NCBI GenBank assembly: GCA_943361925.1
Contig: CALRIT020000001.1
Location: forward strand, 186,001-250,000
Direction of reading: 5' to 3'
From: CAISCU01 sp943361925
GTDB taxonomy: Bacteria > Bacteroidota > Bacteroidia > UKL13-3
DNA: 64,000 nucleotides
In this document: positions 23,931-33,712 of the stretch, one piece after another
Numbering within the stretch: the first letter of the stretch is position 1
How the letters are laid out: every line of letters begins with the position of its first letter
Made by a program: the position numbers and the translations under genes
The notes under the pieces: model-generated
Told to the model about the DNA's origin: nothing
What the model saw: the letters and a program-made list of their open reading frames with translations, nothing else
Database searches by the model: none

Positions 23931-26534
23931 TTAGTTAACTATTAGTTTTTTGGTAATCGTTCCTTTACTTGAATTTACTTTTAAGAAATAAATTCCGGTT
24001 TGAGTATTACTCATATCAATTTGAGTTCCTAAACATTCTTTGTTTTCGCAATTTTTAGAAAGAATTGACTTTCCATTGATATCAAATACTTCTAATTTTT
24101 CTATAAAACCACCACCATAGATATCAACCAAGAAATAATCACTTGAAGGATTTGGATAAACTCTTAAATCGTTTTCATTTAAAATTTCGTTTGTACCAGT
24201 CATTCCTCCAGGTAAGTCAAATGCTTGAACTCCATCACTTCTTGATGTACTTAATTTTTGATCAGCACTAAATCCTAAACCTCTTCTAGCAAAGTTTCTC
24301 CACAACAATTCTTTATGAGCACCACCATTATTAATAGAATCTGCCATTAAAATAGCATTTCTTGCATCAACAAAACCTGGATTACATTTTTGTAATTTTA
24401 ATCCATCAATTACCAATTGCATTGCTTTGTTGTTACCACCGTTACCATTATACCAATCAGGATCAAAGCCATAAATATCAATCATATCCCAATAAATATC
24501 ATATAACATTGAGCAGAATACAAAACCAATACCATGCGGCTGACTTAATGTTTTAATGTTATTGTAAGTTACAGGATTAATTGTCATACTACGGCTATAT
24601 TTATAAGGTCTGATACCTAAACCTGTAGAATCTTGATTAAACACATAAGTACCAATTCCTCTGCTAACCGAATTCACTTCCCATTCTCTTGTAGTAAGTG
24701 CTAAAGCAAAGAAATCACTCCATCCTTCACCAGCTTGTTCTGCATTTGATAAACATGAAGAATTATTTGGTCCACCTGTTAATCTGGTTGAAATACCATG
24801 TCCATATTCATGAGCAATTACGCCATTATCAAAATCACTATCATAAACAGGAGCTGTGCTGGCTTCAGATGAATCGGCCAATGTTGCATTAACCGCTCCG
24901 GTTTTTAAAGCACCTTTGATTAAATCACCGTGAGCTTTGCTAATTTGAACAGCAGGAATATTAATACCAGTTCCAACTCCGGTCATAATTGTTGGAGAAG
25001 CTGTTGAAGTTTGAGCCACAATAACAGCAATTGCTCCTAAATTTTGCATTGCAGTTATTTTAACAGAATTGGTGCATGAACCTCTATCGATTAATGCAAT
25101 TTTTCCTGCAATTTCTGAAGCATTAGCTATTAATCCGCATCCATTGCTAGTTGTTGCATTGCTGTCTCTTACTAAAACAATATCAGCAGTAATTGGAGTT
25201 TTAGTTAATGGGGGAGTAAAAGATGCTTGTGGAGCATTGTATACACTAGCTAAAAAGTTTGGACTATTCAAATACAAGAAATTGTTTTGAGCTGCACTAT
25301 TATCGCTAGGCCACAAATACATTTGCATTCTAGGTCTAGTACCATCAACAGGAGTAGCAAAATTGGCATTTGAGGTTCCACTTCCATCTTGCGCATCACC
25401 TTGAACATAATCATTAGCTTTTCCTAAACCGGTATAATTGGTTTGTTGGAAATTACCACTTACTTCATTAAATCCATAATGATAAAAAATATCATGTAAT
25501 GCATTGTTCATGTAAAACAAGTTTGTAACAGATGCAGCAAGACTTTTACGAGGGTTTTGTGTTTGATCAAGTATAAAATCAAAAACTAAACTATCACCAC
25601 CATCCGGAGCAAATCCGGTTGTTCCATTACTTCCCAATGTATCATCTTTAGCCCAAACATTGTTTCCTCTAGTTATAGTAAATTCAGCACCTTCAACGGC
25701 ATTTGTATCATGCCATCCATATGGTGAAGCATCTTTATCATATAAATTAGAAAGTAATTTTTGAGCTCCTTTTGCAGGACTTTCTAGAGGCAATGCGAAA
25801 ATATTATAAGATTCTCCGCTAGCTTTTTTACCTAAACTCGGTTTTGATTCTTCATCACCTGTAAAAATGAAATCGTCATTTTTAAAAGTACTGATTCTGG
25901 ATAATTCAATAGGATTACAATGTGCAGTATAGGTAACTTGATTTAAAATCTGTGATGAATTTGCATCAACATATACATTCCACCAATCATTGGTTTCATC
26001 TTGATAGAACTCAACACTGTAAACCAGTTTAATAGAACCATTTGAATTGAAATAACCAAGTTTACTATAAATTTTTTCGCTTGTGATAGAATTTCCTTCC
26101 CAAACCAATTTACCATTTTCAAGGTTAGCCGATTTGTTTAATGCAGCATTGAAATCCATTCCCTGGTTACGGATTGAAACCTCAAGAGCTTTTTCAGCTT
26201 GAATTGAAGGGATTTTTGTTGAAATTAAATTTGATGCGTTATCAATTAACTCATTGTCAAATTTTAAGATTTGTCCGTTTTTAGTCAAATGAATAGCTGA
26301 AGCTGAATTAAAGATTTCTAAACCTTCAACTGTTTGAGTAAAATAGATGTGTTTGATTCCGGTTTGAGCATCAACATAGCTACTGCTAACAGCAATACTA
26401 ATTTGCTCCGGATTTTTGAAACCGCTTTTTTGAAGTTCCTTTTTAATAAGGGCTTCAGGGGTGATTTGAACTTGTTGAGATATAGCTGTAAATGCTATAA
26501 ACAACATGGAAAACGCAGTAAAAATTTTTCTCAT
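23931..26534 (-). CDS. Secreted M36 (fungalysin-type) metalloprotease with PA and T9SS sorting domains
   Basis: The 867-residue product has, in order, a signal peptide, a propeptide of the FTP/PepSY kind (~30-190), the M36 catalytic domain, an inserted PA domain (GKIALIDRGSCTNSVKIT, ~470-550), and a C-terminal type-A sorting domain starting LRVYPNPSSDYF. The zinc motif is HEYGHG (~573-578) with a third Glu ligand downstream (EQAGEGWSDFFALAL). It should be exported by the T9SS and act on extracellular protein. It is a single gene behind its own promoter and terminator. Confidence 0.95.
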   Translation of the reverse strand: MRKIFTAFSMLFIAFTAISQQVQITPEALIKKELQKSGFKNPEQISIAVSSSYVDAQTGIKHIYFTQTVEGLEIFNSASAIHLTKNGQILKFDNELIDNASNLISTKIPSIQAEKALEVSIRNQGMDFNAALNKSANLENGKLVWEGNSITSEKIYSKLGYFNSNGSIKLVYSVEFYQDETNDWWNVYVDANSSQILNQVTYTAHCNPIELSRISTFKNDDFIFTGDEESKPSLGKKASGESYNIFALPLESPAKGAQKLLSNLYDKDASPYGWHDTNAVEGAEFTITRGNNVWAKDDTLGSNGTTGFAPDGGDSLVFDFILDQTQNPRKSLAASVTNLFYMNNALHDIFYHYGFNEVSGNFQQTNYTGLGKANDYVQGDAQDGSGTSNANFATPVDGTRPRMQMYLWPSDNSAAQNNFLYLNSPNFLASVYNAPQASFTPPLTKTPITADIVLVRDSNATTSNGCGLIANASEIAGKIALIDRGSCTNSVKITAMQNLGAIAVIVAQTSTASPTIMTGVGTGINIPAVQISKAHGDLIKGALKTGAVNATLADSSEASTAPVYDSDFDNGVIAHEYGHGISTRLTGGPNNSSCLSNAEQAGEGWSDFFALALTTREWEVNSVSRGIGTYVFNQDSTGLGIRPYKYSRSMTINPVTYNNIKTLSQPHGIGFVFCSMLYDIYWDMIDIYGFDPDWYNGNGGNNKAMQLVIDGLKLQKCNPGFVDARNAILMADSINNGGAHKELLWRNFARRGLGFSADQKLSTSRSDGVQAFDLPGGMTGTNEILNENDLRVYPNPSSDYFLVDIYGGGFIEKLEVFDINGKSILSKNCENKECLGTQIDMSNTQTGIYFLKVNSSKGTITKKLIVN

Positions 26535-26551
26535 GCTTTGTGATTAAAAGT

Positions 26552-26581
26552 GAAATATAGGGAAATTGTTCAAAAAACAAA
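26552..26581 (-). promoter_or_regulatory. Putative promoter of the M36 protease gene
   Basis: On the minus strand TTTG (26578-26581) is followed after 18 bases by TATATTTC (26552-26559), one base off TAnnTTTG. The ATG is 17 bases further on. Confidence 0.5.
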
Positions 26582-26584
26582 TGT

Positions 26585-27841
26585 CTAACTTATAGAAGTC
26601 TGTTTTTGACTGGCAATGGTTGTTTGAATTCCTAAAAGAATGAAAAATATACAAAAAGCTACCCCTAACTGTGTTTCCAATACTGCTTCCACCTGAAATG
26701 CCAACAACATCAAAGTATAAATTCCCCAAAGAAACGGATGAGCAATCGCTTTAAATTTCCAAAGCGGAAAAATCCATAAAATCAGAAATAATAAAAATCC
26801 CAAAATTCCTGTTGCAGCTAATAAATACAAAAACTGGTTATGTGGAATAATTGGCTTTGTAACATCCGGATATTTTTCACGGAATATCTGGGTGTTTAAA
26901 TCACGAATATCACCCAAGCCACAACCAATTAACCATGAAGTTTGCTTGGTGATTTCAAAAGCGTTTTTGTAAGAAATCATTCTGCTAGCCAATGATTTAT
27001 TGTTGGCAGAGCCATCAGATTTCATTGCCTCTAAATCTTCATTTGTATTGATGATTTTATTGCTAAATGTTGGAGATAAAAACAAAATTCCGGCACCTGT
27101 CCCTAAGATTACGAATAAGGCAATCAGTCCATTTAAAACTTGTTTCTTTTTTATGATATAAATAAATACTTGTAGAAAAATCAAGCCATATAAAGCTAAT
27201 AATCCAATTCTTACAGAAAAAACATGGGTGAAAATAAATAGAAATAAAGCTAAAACAGCCCATAAGTATTTTTCAGTTTTTGGATATTTAAAATGAAATG
27301 ATTCATTAAAAAGTGTCCAGCCTATAAAAGTCCCAAATGCAGTCATTAAACTAAAAGTAGGGTGATGGGTAACCAAAGTTGGCATCACCTGACTATGTAA
27401 GTATAATTCATTAACCGCATCAAGGTGTAAAAGGTAAAATACAAATGCATGAACGGCAACTAAACTCACACAAACAAGGAAAAAAGCATAAATAGAAAAA
27501 GTTTCTTTTAACTGAAGAAAAGGTCCTTTCATCCAAATTATTGGCAATATTAAAAATGGAAGTGCAATTTGCCAGCGTTCAAATAAATAGTCTTTATTTT
27601 CTGAATAAAAAAAGGAGGGAAGTAACATGATGAAAATTCCGATTAAAGCAAAATATTCAATACCAGATTTGCTTTTACATGATTTCCAATTGATAGATGT
27701 GTAAATAATACCACTAACCGCCATTAGAATCATACCCATACTGGCAATGGCTCTTGCTACATCAATTAGCATCATACCTGCTACAATCAGCAAGCAAGAA
27801 ATATAAAATGTTTTGGTGCTCCAGCTTTGGAAACTATTCAT
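26585..27841 (-). CDS. O-antigen ligase / polymerase family membrane protein
   Basis: The 418-residue protein has about ten to twelve transmembrane helices. The large extracytoplasmic loop near ~250-315 and the following HNQFLYLLAATGILGFLLFL match the Wzy_C/O-antigen ligase pattern, as does the earlier HHPTFSLMTAFG. It would join or polymerise lipid-linked glycans at the periplasmic face. It overlaps the upstream glycosyltransferase by 8 bp, so both act in one glycan pathway. Ligase and polymerase cannot be told apart from sequence alone. Confidence 0.8.
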   Translation of the reverse strand: MNSFQSWSTKTFYISCLLIVAGMMLIDVARAIASMGMILMAVSGIIYTSINWKSCKSKSGIEYFALIGIFIMLLPSFFYSENKDYLFERWQIALPFLILPIIWMKGPFLQLKETFSIYAFFLVCVSLVAVHAFVFYLLHLDAVNELYLHSQVMPTLVTHHPTFSLMTAFGTFIGWTLFNESFHFKYPKTEKYLWAVLALFLFIFTHVFSVRIGLLALYGLIFLQVFIYIIKKKQVLNGLIALFVILGTGAGILFLSPTFSNKIINTNEDLEAMKSDGSANNKSLASRMISYKNAFEITKQTSWLIGCGLGDIRDLNTQIFREKYPDVTKPIIPHNQFLYLLAATGILGFLLFLILWIFPLWKFKAIAHPFLWGIYTLMLLAFQVEAVLETQLGVAFCIFFILLGIQTTIASQKQTSIS

Positions 27842-28709
27842 TCAGAATTTGATAATTTTTATACTCACCTAATCTATAACCACTTAGTTTTTCGATGAAG
27901 TAAAGTACTTTTTTTCTGAAAGGTATATTTTTTTTATTCAAAGCAGGTTGAAAATCCCAATTTTTTTCACTGATTCTTTTTAACATCAACTGTGGATGAG
28001 TTCCTTTGAAGATATCAACCGCATCAATCCCATTGTAATCAAATGCCTCATTTAGTTGTTGTTGCGACTGAATCCATTGGTCGCTGTGCCACAATTGGTG
28101 AAAGTTTTTTATTTTATTCGACATCATTTCAGGATGCCTTACCCAACCATAATGGTAAATTGATGCACCCGATTTTTTAACTTTTAGCTTTTTACCTAAA
28201 GTCCTGAATCCTTGGGCATCTTTGTAAGAGCGAATGTTTTTATTGTTTCGAATTACCCTGATTTCATTCCTGTAAAAATCTCTCGAACTGGCGATAAAAT
28301 TATAACTTCCAAAGAAATGGACATACTCAAACAACAATCCTTCAACATTTGGATTATTTTGATGGTTTTCCATTGCCAATTTTAAGTTCAATTGGTCTTT
28401 TTCAGGAAATACTTCATCAGCCTGAATATAAAAACACCAATCTGCTTTTGGATTGATTAAGTCCATAGCCTTATCTGTTTCAACGGCTAAAACTTTACCA
28501 CCTTCACGAAGAGTATCATCCCAAACAGAATGATGGATTTTAATTTTATCGGATTGAATAGATTGTATTAACTCAAGGGTATTATCGTCGGATTTGCCAA
28601 CTAGCACAATCACTTCATCACAAATTGGAAGTATAGATTGAATGGATTCTAAAACAGGATAATCGTATTTAGAAGCATTTCTAATGATGGTAAAACCGCT
28701 GACAAACAT
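27834..28709 (-). CDS. Family 2 glycosyltransferase
   Basis: The 291-residue cytoplasmic protein opens with VSGFTIIRNASKYDYPVLESI, the nucleotide-binding strand of GT-A enzymes. A DDNTLELI turn and WCFYIQADEVFPEKD follow (a DxD-like acidic site reading QADE). IYHYGWVRHPEMM is conserved in a Bacteroidota GT2 branch. It overlaps the O-antigen ligase-like gene and follows the permease gene by 2 bp. Donor and acceptor sugars are unknown. Confidence 0.85.
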   Translation of the reverse strand: MFVSGFTIIRNASKYDYPVLESIQSILPICDEVIVLVGKSDDNTLELIQSIQSDKIKIHHSVWDDTLREGGKVLAVETDKAMDLINPKADWCFYIQADEVFPEKDQLNLKLAMENHQNNPNVEGLLFEYVHFFGSYNFIASSRDFYRNEIRVIRNNKNIRSYKDAQGFRTLGKKLKVKKSGASIYHYGWVRHPEMMSNKIKNFHQLWHSDQWIQSQQQLNEAFDYNGIDAVDIFKGTHPQLMLKRISEKNWDFQPALNKKNIPFRKKVLYFIEKLSGYRLGEYKNYQILNE

Positions 28710-28711
28710 GA

Positions 28712-29995
28712 TTATTTCGCTCTAATTGCTTCAACCGGATCTAATTTTGCGGCAGACCAAGCTGGTATAAAACCAGAAATAATTCCTATTGCAACCGATA
28801 CCATCAGACCTAAAATTATATTTGAATAACTCAGGAATAAATTCAATTCAAAAAACTCTTTAACTCCTAAAGCTAAAAGATAAACCAAGAGTAATCCAAT
28901 GGTTCCTCCTACAATACACAATAAAACAGATTCAACTAAAAACTCAATTAAAATGAAGTAGTTTTTAGCGCCTAATGATTTTTGAATGCCAATTTGCTGG
29001 GTTCTTTCCTTCACACTAACGAACATAATATTCGCAATTCCAAAACCACCTACCAACATTGCAAATCCACCAATAACCCATCCTGCAATACTTACAACTG
29101 AAAACAATTGTTTAAGCGGTTCAGATAACATGGTCGTTTTATTCACAGCAAAATCTGCATCTTCCATGGGTCTGAGTTTACGAATACTTCTCATCACACC
29201 CTTTAATTCATCTTCAAGCATATCAACCGGAATACCGGGTTTAGCTTTCACGTGAATTCTACTGTTTGTCATGTTGCTATTAACCCTGATATAAGAATTT
29301 GAAGCTTTAACCGGAATCACAAAAACATTGTCCATGCTATTGTTAATCAAACTTTCACCTTCTTTTTTCACAACACCACATACTCTGAATTGCTTTCCAT
29401 TGATTTTAATGAGTTTATCAATTGGATAAATTCCACCGGGAAAAAGATTTTCGTACATAGCCCAACCTATAATTGCAACCGGATCTCCGTTATTTGATTC
29501 TGATTCTGTGAAAAATCTGCCATAAGAGAAATCTAATGCTCTTATGACAGAATAATTATAACTAGCAGCAACGCCTCTTACATTTTCTGCTGATCTGTTT
29601 CCTGATTTAACAGTAAAAGTTGGCAAATCGATTGTTAAAGCAGCCGCAGCACTTAAGGTTGTTTGTTCACTTATTTTCTTTAATTCTGATAAATTTGGAT
29701 TTGGACGATTCATGTATTTCCACCATTTGTAATCCGGACCAAATTCCCATGGCCATTTTTCTACAAATGCAACATCTTTCCCTAATGATTCAACGCTTTC
29801 CTGCAGGTTCTTTTCAAGCGAATCAACAATACTTAAAACCATAATGATACAAAAAATACCAATGGTGATTCCCAAAGTTGAAAGGAAAGTTCTGACTCTA
29901 TTAGCTTTTAAAGCTTCTAAAGCAAAAGCACCGCTTTCTAATATCTGATTTATGATGATAAAAAATTGTTTCATTGAATATGCAATAATATTCAT
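28712..29995 (-). CDS. MacB-like ABC transporter permease
   Basis: The 427-residue protein has one N-terminal helix (LSTLGITIGIFCIIMVLSIV), a periplasmic MacB core (~70-290), and three C-terminal FtsX helices ending AIRAK. This is the 4-TM permease of MacAB/LolCDE-type mechanotransmission exporters. No ATPase gene is adjacent, so the ATP-binding partner must be elsewhere. A second ATG at 29974 (MKQFFIIINQ) is an equally plausible start. It sits 2 bp before the glycosyltransferase, perhaps in the same transcript. Confidence 0.9.
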   Translation of the reverse strand: MNIIAYSMKQFFIIINQILESGAFALEALKANRVRTFLSTLGITIGIFCIIMVLSIVDSLEKNLQESVESLGKDVAFVEKWPWEFGPDYKWWKYMNRPNPNLSELKKISEQTTLSAAAALTIDLPTFTVKSGNRSAENVRGVAASYNYSVIRALDFSYGRFFTESESNNGDPVAIIGWAMYENLFPGGIYPIDKLIKINGKQFRVCGVVKKEGESLINNSMDNVFVIPVKASNSYIRVNSNMTNSRIHVKAKPGIPVDMLEDELKGVMRSIRKLRPMEDADFAVNKTTMLSEPLKQLFSVVSIAGWVIGGFAMLVGGFGIANIMFVSVKERTQQIGIQKSLGAKNYFILIEFLVESVLLCIVGGTIGLLLVYLLALGVKEFFELNLFLSYSNIILGLMVSVAIGIISGFIPAWSAAKLDPVEAIRAK

Positions 29996-30057
29996 TTAAT
30001 TCAATGAAAACTGCACGCTTTACATAAAGGTTGAAAAGTTCAGATGAATGGTGTGAA

Positions 30058-32097
30058 TCAATAGCTTAAGTTTAGTCCTAAAATCCAATTTCTTCCGGGT
30101 CTAGCAATTTTCATGATGTCCAAATGTTCAAAATAATCGGCATTGAACAAATTCTCCACTGCTGTCATTACTTGCAAATTCATATTTTTTAAATTGAAAC
30201 TCCTTGAATAACGAAGGTTTATTAATGAATAAGCAGGAGTTTTTGTTTCTAAAAAGTCTGAATTAATTCTGTTTTGTGCAGCAGATAAATCCGATTCAAA
30301 TTGGAAATTATTAGATTTAATATTCCATTGAAAACATTGTTGAACTTTTAATGGAGGAGCAAGAGGCATGGCTTTTCCTAAGGAATTTTCGGAATATGAA
30401 TATCTTATAGTTCCCATGTATTTTAAGCCATCAACAATATTTAGTTTGACTGCAGATTCAAAACCTAAAAACTTAGCATATTCAAGATTAACAAAGGATT
30501 TTACCCCTTTTGCACCAATTGTCATAACTGAATAACCCGGTAAAACGAAAGCATAAATTACATCAGGATTGTGGTGATAAAAGACTTTATTGTTCCAACT
30601 GATTTTGTTTCCCAGGTAATTAAAACCAATTTCAACTTGCCTCGACTTTTCATTTTTAAGTTGGATGTTTCCTATATAATCAAATCCATCAAAGCGATTG
30701 TAAAGATAAAAGCCTAATCTTTCATTGGATGATGGCAATCTTTCTCCTGTTGAAATTATTAATTCTGAATTCCATTTTTTTGAGAATTGATGATTCCAAA
30801 CAAAACCAAAACTTTTTAGCTGATTTTCTATTGATTTGCTAATTTCCATATTCATAGCAATGAGTTGATCAGCACCAAATCCCTGGAAAACCGAAGATTG
30901 GTAATAATCGATTCTGGTATTTACTGAAACCAAATTTTTTGAACCAAAATTTCTCTTCATTTTTAAGAATAAACCTAGGTTTCTGATTTCATGAGAAGGA
31001 AGGGTTTGCATATACATTTCAGGCTCATTTTTAGGATACATTATCATATCCGCTCTAAGAAAAACCTTGTGGGCGTCTACTCTTGATTCAAGCTCAAATT
31101 TATTCAATAAAAACTTCGATTCATTAAAGGCACCTATGGTTTCACTCCAGCCGGGCATGTCCATATGAATAGGCACATCCGGTCTTTTAGTATCATCCAT
31201 TTCATGGTAAATTGAATTGAAGTAAAATCTGGTTTGTGAGCTTTTTAAGTACTTATTATCATTACATGAATATAAATGTGAAATCGAATAAATTCCAGCA
31301 TCAGCTTTACCAACATCCATTGTTAAAGCCGGAAAGCCAATATCACGCCCCCAATCGCCCAGATAATCAAGCTTTATTAAATGTTTGTGATTGATTTGAT
31401 AAGCAAGATTAATAGAGGTGTTATATTTTGTAAAATAGCTAAAAGGAATAATCTTGGATGAACCTGTTTTATAGTTATCGGCCTTTCTATAAACCCCACT
31501 TAATCGATAAGAGAATTTATTAGAATGGCCGAACAAAACCAAAGATTCATTGATGGAATTATTGTTTGATTGGTAAGTATTCGACCATTTAACATTGATA
31601 GGTTTGGAGCTGTTAAATTCGGGTTCAGCTAATTTCATATCAATTGAACCACCAATTGAATTGCCCATAGAAGAACCATTTACACCTTGACTAACAGCAA
31701 ATTCTTTGAGGTTATTGGGTTCAACATAAATTGAAACGGGATCCATTTTATCGGTACAAGCCCCATACATTTTCATGCCATTTATAGTAAGGTTTACCTG
31801 AGTACCCGAATAGGCTCTTAAACCTGGTTCTTGTCCAAAAGCCCCACGTTTAGTAAGATTTACTCCCGGCATTCTGCTCAGCATTTCCTCTGTACTTGCC
31901 ATTATATTTCCTTTATAAAAGGTAAAGCTATTGGCATTCTTCTTGTCTTCAATTCTTATCTCATTTAGATTAAATTGAGTAGAAATTGAATCCTTAGAAG
32001 TTTGAGAAAATGTAGCTTGAGATAGGAAAATAGAAATACAAAAAACAAGCAGAGAAAGCGAATTCTCTGCTTGTTTAGTCAGTTTGTTTAAATACAT
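30058..32097 (-). CDS. TonB-dependent outer-membrane receptor, copper-receptor-like
   Basis: The 679-residue protein has a signal peptide, a plug domain (~45-170) and a beta-barrel ending in an aromatic LSY. No CarboxypepD_reg domain is present. In the plug, GMKMYGACTDKMDP (107-120) followed by VSIYVEP resembles the G-x-x-MDPPT-x-Y motif of OprC-type copper receptors, with Met and Cys that could bind Cu(I). The next gene upstream (4 bp away) encodes a Met/His-rich lipoprotein. Copper import is therefore a reasonable inference but is not proven. Confidence 0.85.
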   Translation of the reverse strand: MYLNKLTKQAENSLSLLVFCISIFLSQATFSQTSKDSISTQFNLNEIRIEDKKNANSFTFYKGNIMASTEEMLSRMPGVNLTKRGAFGQEPGLRAYSGTQVNLTINGMKMYGACTDKMDPVSIYVEPNNLKEFAVSQGVNGSSMGNSIGGSIDMKLAEPEFNSSKPINVKWSNTYQSNNNSINESLVLFGHSNKFSYRLSGVYRKADNYKTGSSKIIPFSYFTKYNTSINLAYQINHKHLIKLDYLGDWGRDIGFPALTMDVGKADAGIYSISHLYSCNDNKYLKSSQTRFYFNSIYHEMDDTKRPDVPIHMDMPGWSETIGAFNESKFLLNKFELESRVDAHKVFLRADMIMYPKNEPEMYMQTLPSHEIRNLGLFLKMKRNFGSKNLVSVNTRIDYYQSSVFQGFGADQLIAMNMEISKSIENQLKSFGFVWNHQFSKKWNSELIISTGERLPSSNERLGFYLYNRFDGFDYIGNIQLKNEKSRQVEIGFNYLGNKISWNNKVFYHHNPDVIYAFVLPGYSVMTIGAKGVKSFVNLEYAKFLGFESAVKLNIVDGLKYMGTIRYSYSENSLGKAMPLAPPLKVQQCFQWNIKSNNFQFESDLSAAQNRINSDFLETKTPAYSLINLRYSRSFNLKNMNLQVMTAVENLFNADYFEHLDIMKIARPGRNWILGLNLSY

Positions 32098-32100
32098 TTA

Positions 32101-32940
32101 TTACAAAGTAATTTCAAACAATAAACCTTCTGATACCAATGTACCATTTTTGAATAATTTCAATTTTACATGCCATAAACCCGACATAGTAAAATTCACT
32201 TTACCCATATAATGTCCGTCTTTGGTATGAACCGGATTCACATTATTAGGAGAACCATGTCCCATGCTTGGCATTTCAGGTTCAATTTCAACGGTATAAT
32301 CTTCAACAGCAGGAAATTCTTCCATAGTTGCCATTTTATGAATGGTAATTTCGAAATCGTTTAAACCGGCTTTCCATTTAGCTGGAGGAATCAAACTAAT
32401 TACCGCTTTTGCATTGTTATAAGCAGCTAAAACCGAAGTTAGAACTCTTGCCGGAGTTTGGTTTGCAACAGTTACATCCAATTCTGCTTCACCTTCTAAA
32501 TCAGAACTGTGGTTGTGAAAATGAACATGTAATTTCCAAGAACCCATCGAAGAACTTGGCATAGTAAAAATTACTGCTGATTCATAAAAATTGTTTACAG
32601 GAGTTTCAGACTCTTGATTTTCAACTGGCGAAGAATGTTGCATAGAACCCATGTCCATCATAGGCATGATTTCTAAATGCCCTGATTTTAAAATAGTTCC
32701 TGAAGCTGAATCATAAACAATAGTATGTAGTTTATTATAACCTGTTTTTAAAGATGATTCAGAATAAACTACCACTTTTGCTTTTGCTCCAATTACATAA
32801 GATTCTCCAACTTTAATATATCCAGAAGGAATTTGAAAAGTATCGGTAGGAGTTGTTGTATTGTTTGTGGTTTCTTCTTTTTTGCAGGCAGCAAAGCCCA
32901 ATGAGATACTGAATAATATCAATAATAATCTGTTTTTCAT
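32101..32940 (-). CDS. Met/His-rich lipoprotein, YtkA-like, probable copper binding
   Basis: The 279-residue product is a lipoprotein (GFAAC, Cys19). It contains two metal-friendly segments: MPMMDMGSMQHSS (~92-104) and MPSMGHGSP (~225), plus LHVHFHNHSS in between. Two beta-sandwich repeats (~40-165 and 170-279) end with similar strands (SMGSWKLHVHF; MSGLWHVKLKL), the FixH/YtkA-like pattern. It is 4 bp before the copper-receptor-like TonB gene and should present metal to it or take metal from it. The exact role is inference. Confidence 0.75.
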   Translation of the reverse strand: MKNRLLLILFSISLGFAACKKEETTNNTTTPTDTFQIPSGYIKVGESYVIGAKAKVVVYSESSLKTGYNKLHTIVYDSASGTILKSGHLEIMPMMDMGSMQHSSPVENQESETPVNNFYESAVIFTMPSSSMGSWKLHVHFHNHSSDLEGEAELDVTVANQTPARVLTSVLAAYNNAKAVISLIPPAKWKAGLNDFEITIHKMATMEEFPAVEDYTVEIEPEMPSMGHGSPNNVNPVHTKDGHYMGKVNFTMSGLWHVKLKLFKNGTLVSEGLLFEITL

Positions 32941-32981
32941 GATTTTAGTTTTTTGTCTTCGTAAAATTTAATTCAATAATG

Positions 32982-33011
32982 TTGAATAGAAGCTGCACAA
33001 GTTCTATTCAA
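32982..33011. repeat. Perfect 10-bp inverted repeat upstream of the copper-locus lipoprotein
   Basis: TTGAATAGAA (32982-32991) and TTCTATTCAA (33002-33011) flank a 10-base spacer, 42 bases upstream of the lipoprotein start. Arm length and spacing fit a dimeric regulator site or an RNA hairpin. There is no T tract. Confidence 0.65.
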
Positions 33012-33018
33012 GAAAGGT

Positions 33019-33045
33019 CGTGTTTTCCTTAAATGGAAAAACACG
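33019..33045 (-). repeat. Hairpin between the Cys-cluster gene and the lipoprotein gene
   Basis: CGTGTTTTCC (33019-33028) pairs with GGAAAAACACG (33035-33045) with one bulged A and a 6-base loop. It could terminate or attenuate transcription from the 131-residue gene, but it lacks a clear T run on either strand. Confidence 0.5.
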
Positions 33046-33153
33046 GAATGACATTCATACATGAAAATTGTAAATACAATGAAGCTGAAATTACAAAATG
33101 TATAAATGAGAATTAATAAATAACCAGAAGCTATTTATTTTTGATTGTAAAGA

Positions 33154-33549
33154 CTAAAACCGTGGGGGAGGATCTAATATTGACTTAACCGAGGTGGCTG
33201 TATGATATGAATATTTAGCAAATATTGCCTTTTGGGATTTTAAATCAATTAGTTGAATCTTTTCATTACTAATTGCAATAATTTCATCTTGAGTAACTTT
33301 AACTTTATTGTCTTTTTGCTCTGAATCTGAATTTGACTCATCTAATTTATCTAAAGTTTTATCGAGATAACAACAACCTTGGCAGGATTCAGATTTTTCG
33401 GTGTTTTTGTTGATACAAAGGGTCTTGGCAATTTCTTCCTGATTCATTTTAAACCAAATAAAGAAACCTCCTTTTGATAACAAAGGAATCATTATGATTA
33501 AAAGGAGTGATATGCCAATTATTTTTTTCAACTCTACAAAACTAAACAT
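33154..33549 (-). CDS. Small membrane-anchored Cys-cluster protein of the copper-like locus
   Basis: The 131-residue product has one N-terminal helix (IGISLLLIIMIPLL) and then a soluble domain. IAKTLCINKNTEKSESCQGCCYL contains four cysteines in a C-x10-C-x2-CC pattern. Related Bacteroidota proteins, often next to TonB receptors, carry a similar C...C-x-G-x-CYL motif. The end is DPPPRF. It lies upstream of the lipoprotein and receptor on the same strand with 213 bp between. Metal or redox binding is inferred from the cysteines. Confidence 0.65.
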   Translation of the reverse strand: MFSFVELKKIIGISLLLIIMIPLLSKGGFFIWFKMNQEEIAKTLCINKNTEKSESCQGCCYLDKTLDKLDESNSDSEQKDNKVKVTQDEIIAISNEKIQLIDLKSQKAIFAKYSYHTATSVKSILDPPPRF

Positions 33550-33712
33550 GATTAATTATTTTATTTATGTTTTTTATCATTTATGACAATTTAAAGAAAA
33601 ATGAGGGTTTAAATGCCCTATTCATTGGCGCTATTCACTGATTTAAATCCCACTTTATTCTGATTATTATCATTTCAAAACTTGCCGCTGATTATGTTTT
33701 TTGTATCAGAAT

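Noticed and set aside
28712..29995. Complete MacAB or LolCDE exporter
   Set aside because: Only the permease is present; there is no ATP-binding or membrane-fusion gene nearby.
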